Assembly (NCBI RefSeq): GCF_000711965.1
Contig: NZ_JONS01000017.1
Location: 1 to 64,000 of the forward strand
DNA from: Actinomyces israelii DSM 43320
GTDB taxonomy: Bacteria; Actinomycetota; Actinomycetes; Actinomycetales; Actinomycetaceae
Length of the DNA: 64,000 bases
Direction of reading: 5' to 3'
The notes under the pieces: model-generated
Told to the model about the DNA's origin: nothing
The model's database searches: none
What the model saw: the letters and a program-made list of their open reading frames with translations, nothing else
Translations under genes and position numbers: made by a program
Shown here: positions 54,169-63,023 of the stretch, piece by piece
How positions within the stretch are numbered: position 1 is the stretch's first letter
Layout of the letters: every line of letters begins with the position of its first letter

Positions 54169-56289
54169 TCAGACCTCGGCGCAGTCGTCCGGCACGAAAC
54201 CGGCGTCGAGAATGCCCACGAGGTTGGCCACGCGCTCCTCGAGCGTGCGCCCCAGGCCCTGCGGGGTGATCGTGTTGGTCAGCGAGATGCCGTCGAGGGC
54301 GTCGTTGTAGTCGAGCTTGCCGACGGACAGCATGGAGGCGACCATGCCGTGGGTGTCCATGCCGTTCTCCGGGTTGGCGCCCGGGGAGAAGGGCATCCCC
54401 TTGGCGTGGCCGGAGGGGAAGGAGCCGGTGGCCTTGCCGTAGACGACGTTCGAGGTGATCGTCAGGACCGACTGGGTCGGGATCGCGTCGCGGTAGAAGG
54501 GCTGCTCCTTGATCTTGGACATGATCGTGTGGACCACGGTGGCGGCGATGTCGTCGGCGCGGTCGTCGTCGTTGCCGTAGATGGGGAAGTCGCCCTCGGT
54601 GACGTAGTCGACCACGAGGCCGGTCTCGTCGCGCACCGGGGTGACCCTGGCGTACTTGATGGCGCTCAGCGAGTCGGCGACGATCGACAGCCCGGCGATG
54701 CCGCAGCCCATGGTGCGCACGATCTCGGAGTCGTGCAGCGCCATCTCGATCGCCTCGTAGGCGTAGCGGTCGTGGCAGTAGTGGATGATGTTGAGGGCCT
54801 CGACGTAGGTGGCCACCACCCAGTCGAGCATCTTCTCGTACTTGTCCCAGACCTCGTCGAAGTCGAGCGGGCCGTCGCCCTCGATGCCGGGCAGGCCGGT
54901 GACGACCTGCTTGCCGGTCATCTCGTCGCGGCCGCCGTTGATCGCGTAGAGCAGGCCCTTGGCCGCGTTGACGCGGGCGCCGAAGAACTGCATCTGCTTG
55001 CCCACGCGCATGGGGGACACGCAGCAGGCGATGGCGGCGTCGTCCCCCCAGTGCTCGCGGATCTGCTCGTCGGCCTCGTACTGGATGGAGGAGGTGGTGA
55101 TGGAGATCAGTGCGCAGAAGTCCTTGTAGCCCTGAGGCAGGTCCTCGTTCCAGAAGATCGTGATGTTCGGCTCCGGGGCCGGCCCGAGGTTGCGCAGCGT
55201 CTGGAGCAGGCGGAAAGAGGTCTTGGTGACCAGCGACCGGCCGTCCTCGCCGAAGCCCGCGTCCGACCAGGTGGCCCAGTAGGGGTCGCCGGAGAAGATC
55301 TGGTCGTAGTCGGTGGTGCGCAGGAAGCGGGTGATGCGCAGCTTCATGACGATGTTGTCGATGAGCTCCTGGGCGCGGGACTCGTCGATGACGCCCTCGC
55401 GCAGGTCGCGCTCGAAGTAGATGTCGAGGAAGGCCGACAGGCGGCCGATGCTCATGGCGGCGCCGTCCTGGGACTTCACCGAGGCCAGGTAGGCGAAGTA
55501 CGTCCACTGGACGGCCTCGTGGGCGTTGCGCGCGGGGCCGGAGATGTCGAAGCCGTAGGAGGCCGCCATGTTCTTGAGCTTCTTGAGCGCCTTGATCTGC
55601 TCGGAGTGCTCCTCGCGGTAGCGGGCCCAGTGCTCGGAGAAGGGCTGGTCCGCGACGGAGTCCTTGGCCTTCTGCTTGAGCTCGATGAGCCGGTCGACCC
55701 CGTAGAGGGCGACGCGGCGGTAGTCGCCGATAATGCGGCCGCGACCGTAGGCGTCGGGCAGCCCGGTGATGATGTGGCTGGAGCGGGCCGCGCGGATGCG
55801 CGGGGTGTAGATGTCGAAGACCGCGTCGTTGTGGGTCTTGCGGTACTTGGTAAAGATCTTCTGGACCTGGGGGTCGATCTCCTTGCCGGCCTCCTTGATC
55901 GCCTGGGCGACCATGCGCCACCCGCCGTTGGGCATCATGGCGCGCTTGAGCGGGGAGTCGGTCTGCAGGCCGACGATGACGTCGTCGCGCTCGGAGATGT
56001 AGCCGGGGGCGAAGGCGTCGATGTCCGACGGGGTGTGGGTATCGACGTCGAGGATGCGGACCTTGCGCTCCTCCTTGAGGTACTTGTCCTCAAGGGTCTC
56101 CCACAGGCTGAGCGTCTTGTCGGTCGCGCCTGCGAGGAAGGAGGCGTCCCCGTCGTAGGGTGTGTAGTTGCGCTGGATGAAGTCTCGGACGTCTATGTCC
56201 CGAGCCCACGGGCCCGTGGCGAAGCCCTCCCACGCATCGCGGCTGGTGCTGTCCTCCGCTGTGGCGGATGCTGTGACCTCGGTGGTCAT
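54169..56289 (-). CDS. pflB: Formate acetyltransferase large subunit lacking the glycyl-radical domain
   Basis: Cleaves pyruvate with CoA to acetyl-CoA and formate under anoxia. The 706-residue protein has all of the barrel: FIQRNYTPYDGDASFLAGAT, GLPDAYGRGRIIGDYRRVAL, the adjacent catalytic cysteines 422-423 in AIACCVSPMRVGKQMQFFG, and MGCGIAGLSIVADSLSAIKY. It then stops at GRTLEERVANLVGILDAGFV plus a few residues, just before where the radical domain of single-chain PFL (about 760 residues in E. coli) would start. ATG 56289 with AGGAGG seven bases upstream. The missing part is encoded next door (53851-54096). A DosR-like palindrome lies 162 bases upstream. Confidence 0.95.
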   Translation of the reverse strand: MTTEVTASATAEDSTSRDAWEGFATGPWARDIDVRDFIQRNYTPYDGDASFLAGATDKTLSLWETLEDKYLKEERKVRILDVDTHTPSDIDAFAPGYISERDDVIVGLQTDSPLKRAMMPNGGWRMVAQAIKEAGKEIDPQVQKIFTKYRKTHNDAVFDIYTPRIRAARSSHIITGLPDAYGRGRIIGDYRRVALYGVDRLIELKQKAKDSVADQPFSEHWARYREEHSEQIKALKKLKNMAASYGFDISGPARNAHEAVQWTYFAYLASVKSQDGAAMSIGRLSAFLDIYFERDLREGVIDESRAQELIDNIVMKLRITRFLRTTDYDQIFSGDPYWATWSDAGFGEDGRSLVTKTSFRLLQTLRNLGPAPEPNITIFWNEDLPQGYKDFCALISITTSSIQYEADEQIREHWGDDAAIACCVSPMRVGKQMQFFGARVNAAKGLLYAINGGRDEMTGKQVVTGLPGIEGDGPLDFDEVWDKYEKMLDWVVATYVEALNIIHYCHDRYAYEAIEMALHDSEIVRTMGCGIAGLSIVADSLSAIKYARVTPVRDETGLVVDYVTEGDFPIYGNDDDRADDIAATVVHTIMSKIKEQPFYRDAIPTQSVLTITSNVVYGKATGSFPSGHAKGMPFSPGANPENGMDTHGMVASMLSVGKLDYNDALDGISLTNTITPQGLGRTLEERVANLVGILDAGFVPDDCAEV

Positions 56290-56451
56290 CCGTGCCCTCC
56301 TGTAGGTGGGTGTATGCGCCCTTGTGAGGCGTGGCGGTACATCGTTGCGCCGTCCACCTCCAGGGTAGGCCGGTCCCCGACGGCAGCGGGGGCCGCCCGC
56401 CCACAAGACCGGTGGGATCACTCACAAGAGCCAGTCGTGCACCCTATATTT

Positions 56452-56465
56452 GGGACTAAAGTCCC
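56452..56465. promoter_or_regulatory. DosR/DevR-type palindrome upstream of the pfl operon
   Basis: GGGACTAAAGTCCC is a perfect 6-2-6 inverted repeat with an A/T centre, exactly the core of the mycobacterial DosR box (TTSGGGACTWWAGTCCCSAA). Read on the minus strand, 17 of the 20 box positions match. It overlaps the dxs stop codon and is 162 bases before the pflB ATG, with a TATAGG -10-like word just downstream of it. No DosR-type gene is in the window. Confidence 0.55.
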
Positions 56466-58597
56466 GTCTCATTGTCAGGTGCTTCCACGGTCCGCGCATG
56501 GGCATTACCGGCCTGTGCCCACGTTTTTGCGTCTTCGCGCAGACGCGGACGATCGCGACAATAGGACAGGCGTCCCACAGCCGCGGACGGGTCGGGGGCC
56601 AGTCGGAGGGCGCCCAGAAGGTGTCTGGCGGTGGCCGCTATCCCCGCCGGGTCCATGCCGAAGTCGGCCAGGAGCTGCTCGCGGGTGGCGGTGCCCAGGA
56701 ACCGGCGGGGCACCCCCACGCGCGCCACGAGCGGGCCGCGCCCGGCGCCGGCGGCCGCCTCGTCCTCGATGGCGTCCCGCAGCCGTGAGCCGACGCCGCC
56801 GTCGACCAGCCCGTCCTCCACGACGACGACCCCCGCGAAGGACCGCGCCGCCTCCACCAGGGTCCGCGGCACCGGCACCACCCAGCGGGGGGCCATCACC
56901 GTCACGGCGCACCCCCCGGCGGCCAGCTCGCGCCCCGCGGCCAGCACCGCGGGCGTCATGGCGCCGACGGCCACCAGGAGCAGGCCCTGCCGGGGCCCGC
57001 CCGCCGGCGCCCCGTCGTCCGGCTCGGCCAGCACATCGACCGCCTCGAAGGGATCGTCCGGGGGCCCCAGGATCCGGCCCGCGGGCGCGCGCTCGGGCAG
57101 GGCGCCCTTGGGGTAGCGCACCACGGTGGGCGCGTCGGGGGTGGCGACGGCGGTGCGCAGGTCCTCGCGCAGGGTCGCCTCGTCGCGCGGAGCGGCCAGG
57201 CGCAGCCCGGGCACGTGCGCCAGCAGCGCCATGTCCCACATGCCGTTGTGGCTGGCGCCGTCGGTGCCGGTCAGCCCGGCGCGGTCGAGCACGATGGTGA
57301 CCCCGGCGCGGTGCAGGCCGACGTCCATGAGGACCTGGTCGAAGGCCCGGTTGAGGAAGGTCGCGTACAGGGCCACCACAGGGTGGAGGCCCGCGAAGGC
57401 CATGCCCGCGCTGACGGTCAGCGCGTGCTGCTCGGCGATGCCGACGTCGATGACCCGCTCAGGGAAGGCGTCGGCCATCGGCTGCAGCCCGACCGGCTGC
57501 TGCATGGCGGCGGTGACGGCGACGATGCGCTGATCGCCGCGCGCCAGCGCCAGGACCTCCTCGGCGAAGACGGAGGTCCACCCGAAGCGCGAGGGCACGA
57601 TCGGCAGCCCCGTCTCGGGGTGGATGCGGCCGACGGCGTGGAAGCGGTCGGCGACGTCCTTCTCGGCGGGGGTGTAGCCCCTGCCCTTCTGGGTGATGAC
57701 GTGGACGATGACCGGGTCGGCGTACTCGCGGGCCCGCGTGAGGGCGAACTCCAGGGCCGTCTCGTCGTGCCCGTCGACAGGTCCGGTGTACTTGATGCCC
57801 AGGTCCTCGAAGAAGGCCGAGGGGACCAGGACGTCCTTCAGGCCCCGTTTGAGGCCGTGCAGCGCGTCAAAGGCGGCCCGCCCGGGCGCCCCCTGGGTGA
57901 GCAGGATGCGCTTGACGCCGGCCAGCATGCGCTCGTAGCCGGGGTTGGTGCGCAGCGCGTCCAGGTGGTGGGCGAGCCCTCCGATGGTGGGGGCGTAGGA
58001 GCGCCCGTTGTCGTTGACGACGATGACCAGGTGCTTGTCGGAGGAGTCGGCGATGTTGTCCAGGGCCTCCCAGGCCATGCCGCCGGTCAGCGCCCCGTCC
58101 CCGATGACGGCGACCACGTGACGGTCCTCGTGGCCCTGAAGGAGGTTGGCCCGGGCGATGCCGTCGGCCCATGACAGGGAGGTGGAGGCGTGGGAGTTCT
58201 CCACGACGTCGTGGACCGACTCGCTGCGGGCCGGGTACCCGGACAGGCCGCCGCGCTCGCGCAGGTGGGTGAAGTCCTGCCGGCCGGTGAGCAGCTTGTG
58301 GACGTAGGCCTGGTGGCCGGTGTCGAAGACGATGGTGTCGCGCGGGGAGCGGAAGGTGCGGTGCAGCGCGAGGGTCAGCTCGACGACCCCGAGGTTGGGG
58401 CCGAGGTGCCCCCCGGTGCGGGCGACCGTGGCCACGAGGTAGCGGCGGATCTCCCCGGCGAGGGCGACCAGGTCCTCGCTGGTGAGCCGGTCCAGGTCGC
58501 TGGGCCGTGCGATCGAGGACAGCAGCGGCGTCCGTGGCAGCGCGACGCCGGCCTCACCAGGGCTCGCGGGTCCCGCGAGCACTGTCTTCTCACTCAT
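56456..58597 (-). CDS. dxs: 1-deoxy-D-xylulose-5-phosphate synthase
   Basis: First enzyme of the MEP isoprenoid pathway, joining pyruvate and glyceraldehyde 3-phosphate with thiamine diphosphate. The 713-residue transketolase-like protein has HLGPNLGVVELTLALH, the ThDP motif VAVIGDGALTGGMAWEALDN, NDNGRSYAPTIGGLAHHL, KYTGPVDGHD and the C-terminal GIAEQHALTVSAGMAFAGL. It carries a ~45-residue C-terminal extension after HLLGALRLAPDP that has no obvious fold. I start at ATG 58597 with GGAGGAAGAG upstream. The stop codon lies inside the DosR-like palindrome. Confidence 0.97.
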   Translation of the reverse strand: MSEKTVLAGPASPGEAGVALPRTPLLSSIARPSDLDRLTSEDLVALAGEIRRYLVATVARTGGHLGPNLGVVELTLALHRTFRSPRDTIVFDTGHQAYVHKLLTGRQDFTHLRERGGLSGYPARSESVHDVVENSHASTSLSWADGIARANLLQGHEDRHVVAVIGDGALTGGMAWEALDNIADSSDKHLVIVVNDNGRSYAPTIGGLAHHLDALRTNPGYERMLAGVKRILLTQGAPGRAAFDALHGLKRGLKDVLVPSAFFEDLGIKYTGPVDGHDETALEFALTRAREYADPVIVHVITQKGRGYTPAEKDVADRFHAVGRIHPETGLPIVPSRFGWTSVFAEEVLALARGDQRIVAVTAAMQQPVGLQPMADAFPERVIDVGIAEQHALTVSAGMAFAGLHPVVALYATFLNRAFDQVLMDVGLHRAGVTIVLDRAGLTGTDGASHNGMWDMALLAHVPGLRLAAPRDEATLREDLRTAVATPDAPTVVRYPKGALPERAPAGRILGPPDDPFEAVDVLAEPDDGAPAGGPRQGLLLVAVGAMTPAVLAAGRELAAGGCAVTVMAPRWVVPVPRTLVEAARSFAGVVVVEDGLVDGGVGSRLRDAIEDEAAAGAGRGPLVARVGVPRRFLGTATREQLLADFGMDPAGIAATARHLLGALRLAPDPSAAVGRLSYCRDRPRLREDAKTWAQAGNAHARTVEAPDNETGL

Positions 58598-58804
58598 CAG
58601 GGCTCTTCCTCCCGGTCCTGGTCCTGCCGCGCCCGCGCCCCGGCCCGCGCCCGTGCGACGCCGCGGGCCAGCCGCGTGTGATGGCATCACAGCATAGGCG
58701 CTCAGCGCCCGCGGGGAGGCCTCACTGCTATCGCGCACGAGCACGTAGGGTTGGAGCCGCGCAGCCCGCCGCCGCGCCCCGCCGTACCGCACTCAGGAGG
58801 AACC

Positions 58805-60808
58805 ATGAGCACCACGGCTCCGTTCGGGACCTGGCCCTCCCCCATCACGCCCGGAACCATCACCACTCGGACGGTGCGCCTGTCGCAGGTGCGCGTGGAC
58901 GGCGCGGACACCTACTGGGTGGAGCAGCGCGCCTCGCAGGCCGGCCGCAGCGTCCTGCTGCGCCGGGGCGGGGACGGCTCGGTCGGCGAGGTCCTCCCCC
59001 TCACGCCCTCCGACGAGCTCGTCGATACGCGCACCCGCGTGCACGAGTACGGCGGGCGCGCCTACGCCGTCGACTCCGGGACCGTCGTCGTGTCCCACGC
59101 CGGCGACGGGCGCCTGTACCGCTACGACGTCGCCCACCCCATGCGCGGTCTGGTGCCGCTGACGATCTACGGCGACGTGCGCCACGGAGACCTGGAGATC
59201 GACACCGCGCGCGGCCTGGTCTACGCGGTGCGCGAGGACCACCGCGCAGGCGGCGAGGCCGTCAACTCGCTGGTGGCGGTCCCGCTGGACGGCTCCGCGG
59301 CGCGCGAGGACGCTCCGGTGACCACGGTCGTGGCCGGGACGGACTTTGTGGCCTCCCCGACCCTGTCCCCCGACGGCGAGCACCTGGCCTGGATCACCTG
59401 GGACCACCCGAGCATGCCGTGGGACAGCACGACCCTGCACGTGGGCGACCTTCTGCCCGACGGGCGCATCGGCGACCAGACGGTCGTGGGCGGCGACGGC
59501 GAGGCCGCCTCCGAGCCCCGCTGGACCGAGGAGTGCGACCTGGTGCACGTCTCCAACGCCTCGGGCTTCTCCAACCTGTACCGCACCGAGGGGTTCCCGC
59601 GCCGCGGCACCAACCGGGAGGGCTGGACGACGGGGCTGCGCACCCGCCCCCTGCATCCCGCCGAGGCGACCTTCACCTCGCCCGCCTGGGCGCTGGGCCC
59701 CCACCACTACGACGTCCTGGACGGCGAGCACCTCATCGCCTCCTGGGCGAGCGACGGCGTGTGGCACCTGGGCACGATAAGGCTCTCCAACGGGCAGATG
59801 GAGGAGTGGAACATCGGCTGGCAGCCGCTGGGCAACGTCGCCTCGTCCGCGGGACGGGTCGTCATGCTGGCGGACAACGAGATGGAGCCGCCCGCGATCA
59901 TCGAGGTGCGCGACGGCCGCGTCGAGGTCCTGCGGGGGTCCGGCGAGCTCGCGGCGGAGACCATCGGCGTCTCCCTGCCCACGCCCGTGACCTGGCCCAC
60001 CACCGCGCAGGCCACCGCCCACGGCTTCTTCTACCCGCCGGCGTCGGCCTCCCGCAACGGCCCCGACGACGAGCTGCCCCCGCTGATCGTCAACGTCCAC
60101 GGCGGCCCGACGGCGGCGGCCCGGCCCGGTTACAACCTGAGCATCCAGTACTGGACCACTCGCGGCTTCGCCTACCTGGATGTCAACTACCGGGGCTCGA
60201 CCGGCTACGGCACCCGCTACCGGCACGCCCTCAACGGCCACTGGGGCGTCTACGACGTCGACGACGTCATCGCCGGCGCCGAGCTCCTCGCCGCCTCGGG
60301 CAGGGTCGACCCCGCTCGCATCGCAGTGCGCGGGGCCTCTGCCGGCGGCTTCACCGTCCTGTCGGCGCTGACCCGCTCGACCGTGTTCAGCGCCGCCACG
60401 TCCCTGTACGGCGTGGCGGACCTGGCCCGGCTGACCCGCACCACCCACAAGTTCGAGTCCCGGTACATCGGCACGCTCGTGGGCGCCGCCGGCGCCGACG
60501 ACCCGGTGCTGGCCGAGCGCTCCCCGCTGCACCACATTGACAGCATTCACGCCCCGCTGCTGCTTCTCCAGGGCAGCGAGGACCCGATCGTGCCGGCCGA
60601 CCAGGCGACCGCCATGTACGAGGCCGTCAGGGACAGGGGTCTGCCCGTGGCGCTCGAGGTCTTCCAGGGCGAGGGCCACGGCCTGCGGATGGCGTCGAGT
60701 ATTCACCGCGCGCTGCGCGTCGAGCTGAGCTTCTACGCCCAGGTGTGGGGCCTGGAGTCCCCGGAGGAGGACCCCATCATGGCGCATGTGGAGAACCTGA
60801 GCCGCTGA
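58805..60808 (+). CDS. S9-family serine peptidase (prolyl oligopeptidase type)
   Basis: A 667-residue cytosolic peptidase: an N-terminal beta-propeller-like part (residues ~25-400, with TRVHEYGGRAYAVDSG and SPDGEHLAWITWDHPSMPW) and a C-terminal alpha/beta-hydrolase domain with the triad Ser512 (RGASAGGF), Asp593 (QGSEDPIVPADQ) and His625 (QGEGHGLRM). LIVNVHGGPTAAARPGYN forms the oxyanion region. ATG 58805 follows AGGAGG by four bases. No signal peptide. It resembles acylaminoacyl- or dipeptidyl-peptidases; substrate not known. Confidence 0.94.
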   Translation: MSTTAPFGTWPSPITPGTITTRTVRLSQVRVDGADTYWVEQRASQAGRSVLLRRGGDGSVGEVLPLTPSDELVDTRTRVHEYGGRAYAVDSGTVVVSHAGDGRLYRYDVAHPMRGLVPLTIYGDVRHGDLEIDTARGLVYAVREDHRAGGEAVNSLVAVPLDGSAAREDAPVTTVVAGTDFVASPTLSPDGEHLAWITWDHPSMPWDSTTLHVGDLLPDGRIGDQTVVGGDGEAASEPRWTEECDLVHVSNASGFSNLYRTEGFPRRGTNREGWTTGLRTRPLHPAEATFTSPAWALGPHHYDVLDGEHLIASWASDGVWHLGTIRLSNGQMEEWNIGWQPLGNVASSAGRVVMLADNEMEPPAIIEVRDGRVEVLRGSGELAAETIGVSLPTPVTWPTTAQATAHGFFYPPASASRNGPDDELPPLIVNVHGGPTAAARPGYNLSIQYWTTRGFAYLDVNYRGSTGYGTRYRHALNGHWGVYDVDDVIAGAELLAASGRVDPARIAVRGASAGGFTVLSALTRSTVFSAATSLYGVADLARLTRTTHKFESRYIGTLVGAAGADDPVLAERSPLHHIDSIHAPLLLLQGSEDPIVPADQATAMYEAVRDRGLPVALEVFQGEGHGLRMASSIHRALRVELSFYAQVWGLESPEEDPIMAHVENLSR

Positions 60809-60873
60809 TCCCACCGCCCCATGGCAGGCGCTCTCGCCGCAGACCCCATAGACCCGCACCCAGACCCGCACCC

Positions 60874-62364
60874 ATGACCGCACGACCCGTCCACGCGCAC
60901 TGCCGCGACGTCCTCCTGGGACTGCTGCGCTACCACCGCAGCGGCCTGTTCATGCTGGCGATCGGAGTCGGCCTGGTCTCGGGAGCGGGCGCCGTCCTGT
61001 TCCGCGTGGGAATCGACGCCTGGACCAGGCTCCTGACCGGTGCGCAGGACTACACCGCCTCCCTGGGGCCCAGCGTCGGCGCCCTGGCGGGGCTGGGCAG
61101 GTGGTTCCTCGTGGTCGCGCCGGTCATCTCGGGGCTCATGATCGGGCCGATCATGTCCTGGCTGGGCAGCACCCCGACGGGCCACGGGGTGGCGGGCGTC
61201 CTGTGGTCCTCCCGGCGCTCCGACGGCGCCATGGCCCCGGTCCCCGCCGCGGCGACGGTGGTCTCGGCGGCGCTGGCCATTGGCGGCGGGGGCTCGGTGG
61301 GGCCTGAGGGACCCATCGCCGAGCTCGGCGCAAGCACCGCGAGCCTGTTCGGACGGCGCCTGGGCCTCCCCCGACGAGCGATGCGGCTGCTGGCGGCGGC
61401 CGGGACGGCCGCCGGCATCGCCGCGGCCTTCAACGCCCCGCTCGCGGGCGCCTTCTTCGCGATGGAGGTGGTGCTGGTCGACTTCACCGTCGACGCCTTC
61501 ACCTTCGTCGTGCTCGCCTGCGTGTCCTCCACGGTGCTCTCCCACCACCTGCTGGGCACCTCGCTGTCGCTGTCCCTGCCGACCCTGAACCTCACCGGCG
61601 ACGCCCAGCTCGGGTGGGTCGCCGTGCTCGGCGTCCTGGGGGGCCTGATCGGTGTGGGCTTCTCGCGCGCCCGGTACCTGAGCGCCGACGCCGCCGCAGC
61701 CGGGGCCGACCGGCTCCGGCTCCCCCGCTGGGCGCGGCCGGCGGTCGGGGGCCTGCTGGTCGGAGGCATCCTGCTGACGGCGCCCGAGATGTACGGCGAG
61801 TCCTCGGCGGTGCTCGGCCGCGCCCTGGACGGGCGCTACACGGCGCTGGCGCTAAGCGCCCTGGTCCTGGCCAAGATCGTGGCGACCTCGGTGACCCTGG
61901 CGTCGGGAATGCCCGGGGGCGTCTTCGCCCCGTCGCTGTTCATCGGCGGCGTGCTCGGGGCGTGCTTCGGCACGCTCGTGGCGCCCGACCGCCCGCAGGC
62001 CGCCGCCGTCTTCGGGGTGCTGGGCATGGGCGCCGTGTTCTCGGGAGCGGCCCGGGCGCCGATCACCAGCGTCGTCCTCATTATCGAGATGACGGGGCAG
62101 TACAACCTGCTGACCCCTCTCATGCTCGCGGTCGCGCTGTCCACCGTGACGGGGCGGTTCCTGACCCGCTCGACCATCTACACCGAGGAGCTGCGCCGCC
62201 GCGGCATGATCATCAAGGACCCCCAGGCGCCCACCTCCGTCGGCGCCCGCTTCCAGGAGCGCTGGAGGCATACCCGCCGCCCCGCGAGTCACAGGGACCG
62301 GAGCGCCGCGGCGGAGCCCGGGGAACCGCGGCCCGGGGAGGACGACGACTCGGCCGGCCGGTGA
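60874..62364 (+). CDS. ClC-family chloride channel/antiporter
   Basis: A 496-residue membrane protein with about ten helices. ClC selectivity segments are present: GGGGSVGPEGPIAELGA with gating Glu145, AGIAAAFNAPLAGAFFAME and SGMPGGVFAPSLFIGG. The inner proton glutamate of exchangers is not clear by eye, so channel versus antiporter is open. ATG 60874 has no ribosome-binding site; directly before it AGACCCGCACCC occurs twice in tandem. It lies 65 bases after the S9 peptidase stop. The C-terminal ~50 residues are charged and probably disordered. Confidence 0.9.
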   Translation: MTARPVHAHCRDVLLGLLRYHRSGLFMLAIGVGLVSGAGAVLFRVGIDAWTRLLTGAQDYTASLGPSVGALAGLGRWFLVVAPVISGLMIGPIMSWLGSTPTGHGVAGVLWSSRRSDGAMAPVPAAATVVSAALAIGGGGSVGPEGPIAELGASTASLFGRRLGLPRRAMRLLAAAGTAAGIAAAFNAPLAGAFFAMEVVLVDFTVDAFTFVVLACVSSTVLSHHLLGTSLSLSLPTLNLTGDAQLGWVAVLGVLGGLIGVGFSRARYLSADAAAAGADRLRLPRWARPAVGGLLVGGILLTAPEMYGESSAVLGRALDGRYTALALSALVLAKIVATSVTLASGMPGGVFAPSLFIGGVLGACFGTLVAPDRPQAAAVFGVLGMGAVFSGAARAPITSVVLIIEMTGQYNLLTPLMLAVALSTVTGRFLTRSTIYTEELRRRGMIIKDPQAPTSVGARFQERWRHTRRPASHRDRSAAAEPGEPRPGEDDDSAGR

Positions 62365-62396
62365 GCGGTCGTCCCACGGCATCGTCTCAGCAGCTC

Positions 62397-62936
62397 TCAG
62401 CGGCCGTCGGGACGCTGGTCCCGCCCCGACTGCGCCGTCCTGGCCCGCTCCACGAGAGTCGCCCCCAGCTCGTCCATCCGCTCGGCGTTGACCACGATGC
62501 GACGCGGGTTGCTCAGCCACATCCAGCCCGCGGCCACGAGCGGCAGCACGAGCGGCAGATAGCCGAGACGGCGGCCGCCGTCGGCCCACACGCTGGCCTC
62601 CAGGCCCTCGACCGCGTCGGTCCATGTCAGCACGCCGATGATCACCGCGCCGGTCAGCAGCGCGCTCAGGCTCATCCACCCGATGATCCGCATGCGGCGC
62701 CCGTTGTGCGCCACGCACACGGCCAGCAGGACGAACAGGACTCCGACGGCGACGTTGATCGATCCGAGGGCCGGGGCGGCGGCCGGCTCGCGCACCAGCG
62801 AGACCGCGGCGGGGGCCAGGACCGCCAGCCCGAAGACGGCGAAGACGACGACGAGAAGGCGCCCCCACCCGTGGGCGGGACGACGCCGGTCCTCAACGCC
62901 GCGGACCGGAGGGCGGTCGTCCGCTGGTGCAGGCAT
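62397..62936 (-). CDS. Small four-helix membrane protein, unknown function
   Basis: A 179-residue protein with four hydrophobic segments (LLVVVFAVFGLAVLAPAAV, INVAVGVLFVLLAVCVA, SLSALLTGAVIIGVLTW, YLPLVLPLVAAGWMWL) between basic loops, then a cytosolic helical tail (NPRRIVVNAERMDELGATLV). No family recognised. It is divergent from the pepA gene (87 bases apart) and convergent with the ClC gene. A conserved neighbour of pepA in actinobacteria, as far as I recall, but its role is unknown. Confidence 0.8.
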   Translation of the reverse strand: MPAPADDRPPVRGVEDRRRPAHGWGRLLVVVFAVFGLAVLAPAAVSLVREPAAAPALGSINVAVGVLFVLLAVCVAHNGRRMRIIGWMSLSALLTGAVIIGVLTWTDAVEGLEASVWADGGRRLGYLPLVLPLVAAGWMWLSNPRRIVVNAERMDELGATLVERARTAQSGRDQRPDGR

Positions 62937-63023
62937 CGCAGAATCTCCTCAGAGCATCATGTCTCCACGGGCCGACCGGGGCAACGGCACCGAGCAGCCC
63001 TGGGCACACTACCATCGGAGGCT

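Noticed and set aside
54169-54171. TGA between pflB and grcA as a selenocysteine codon
   Set aside because: No SECIS-like hairpin is evident after it and a ribosome-binding site and ATG follow; plain termination is simpler, with readthrough kept only as a possibility.
52954-57300. 1448-residue plus-strand ORF across the pfl operon and dxs
   Set aside because: Spans five genes on the opposite strand; composition is that of reverse-frame high-GC sequence.
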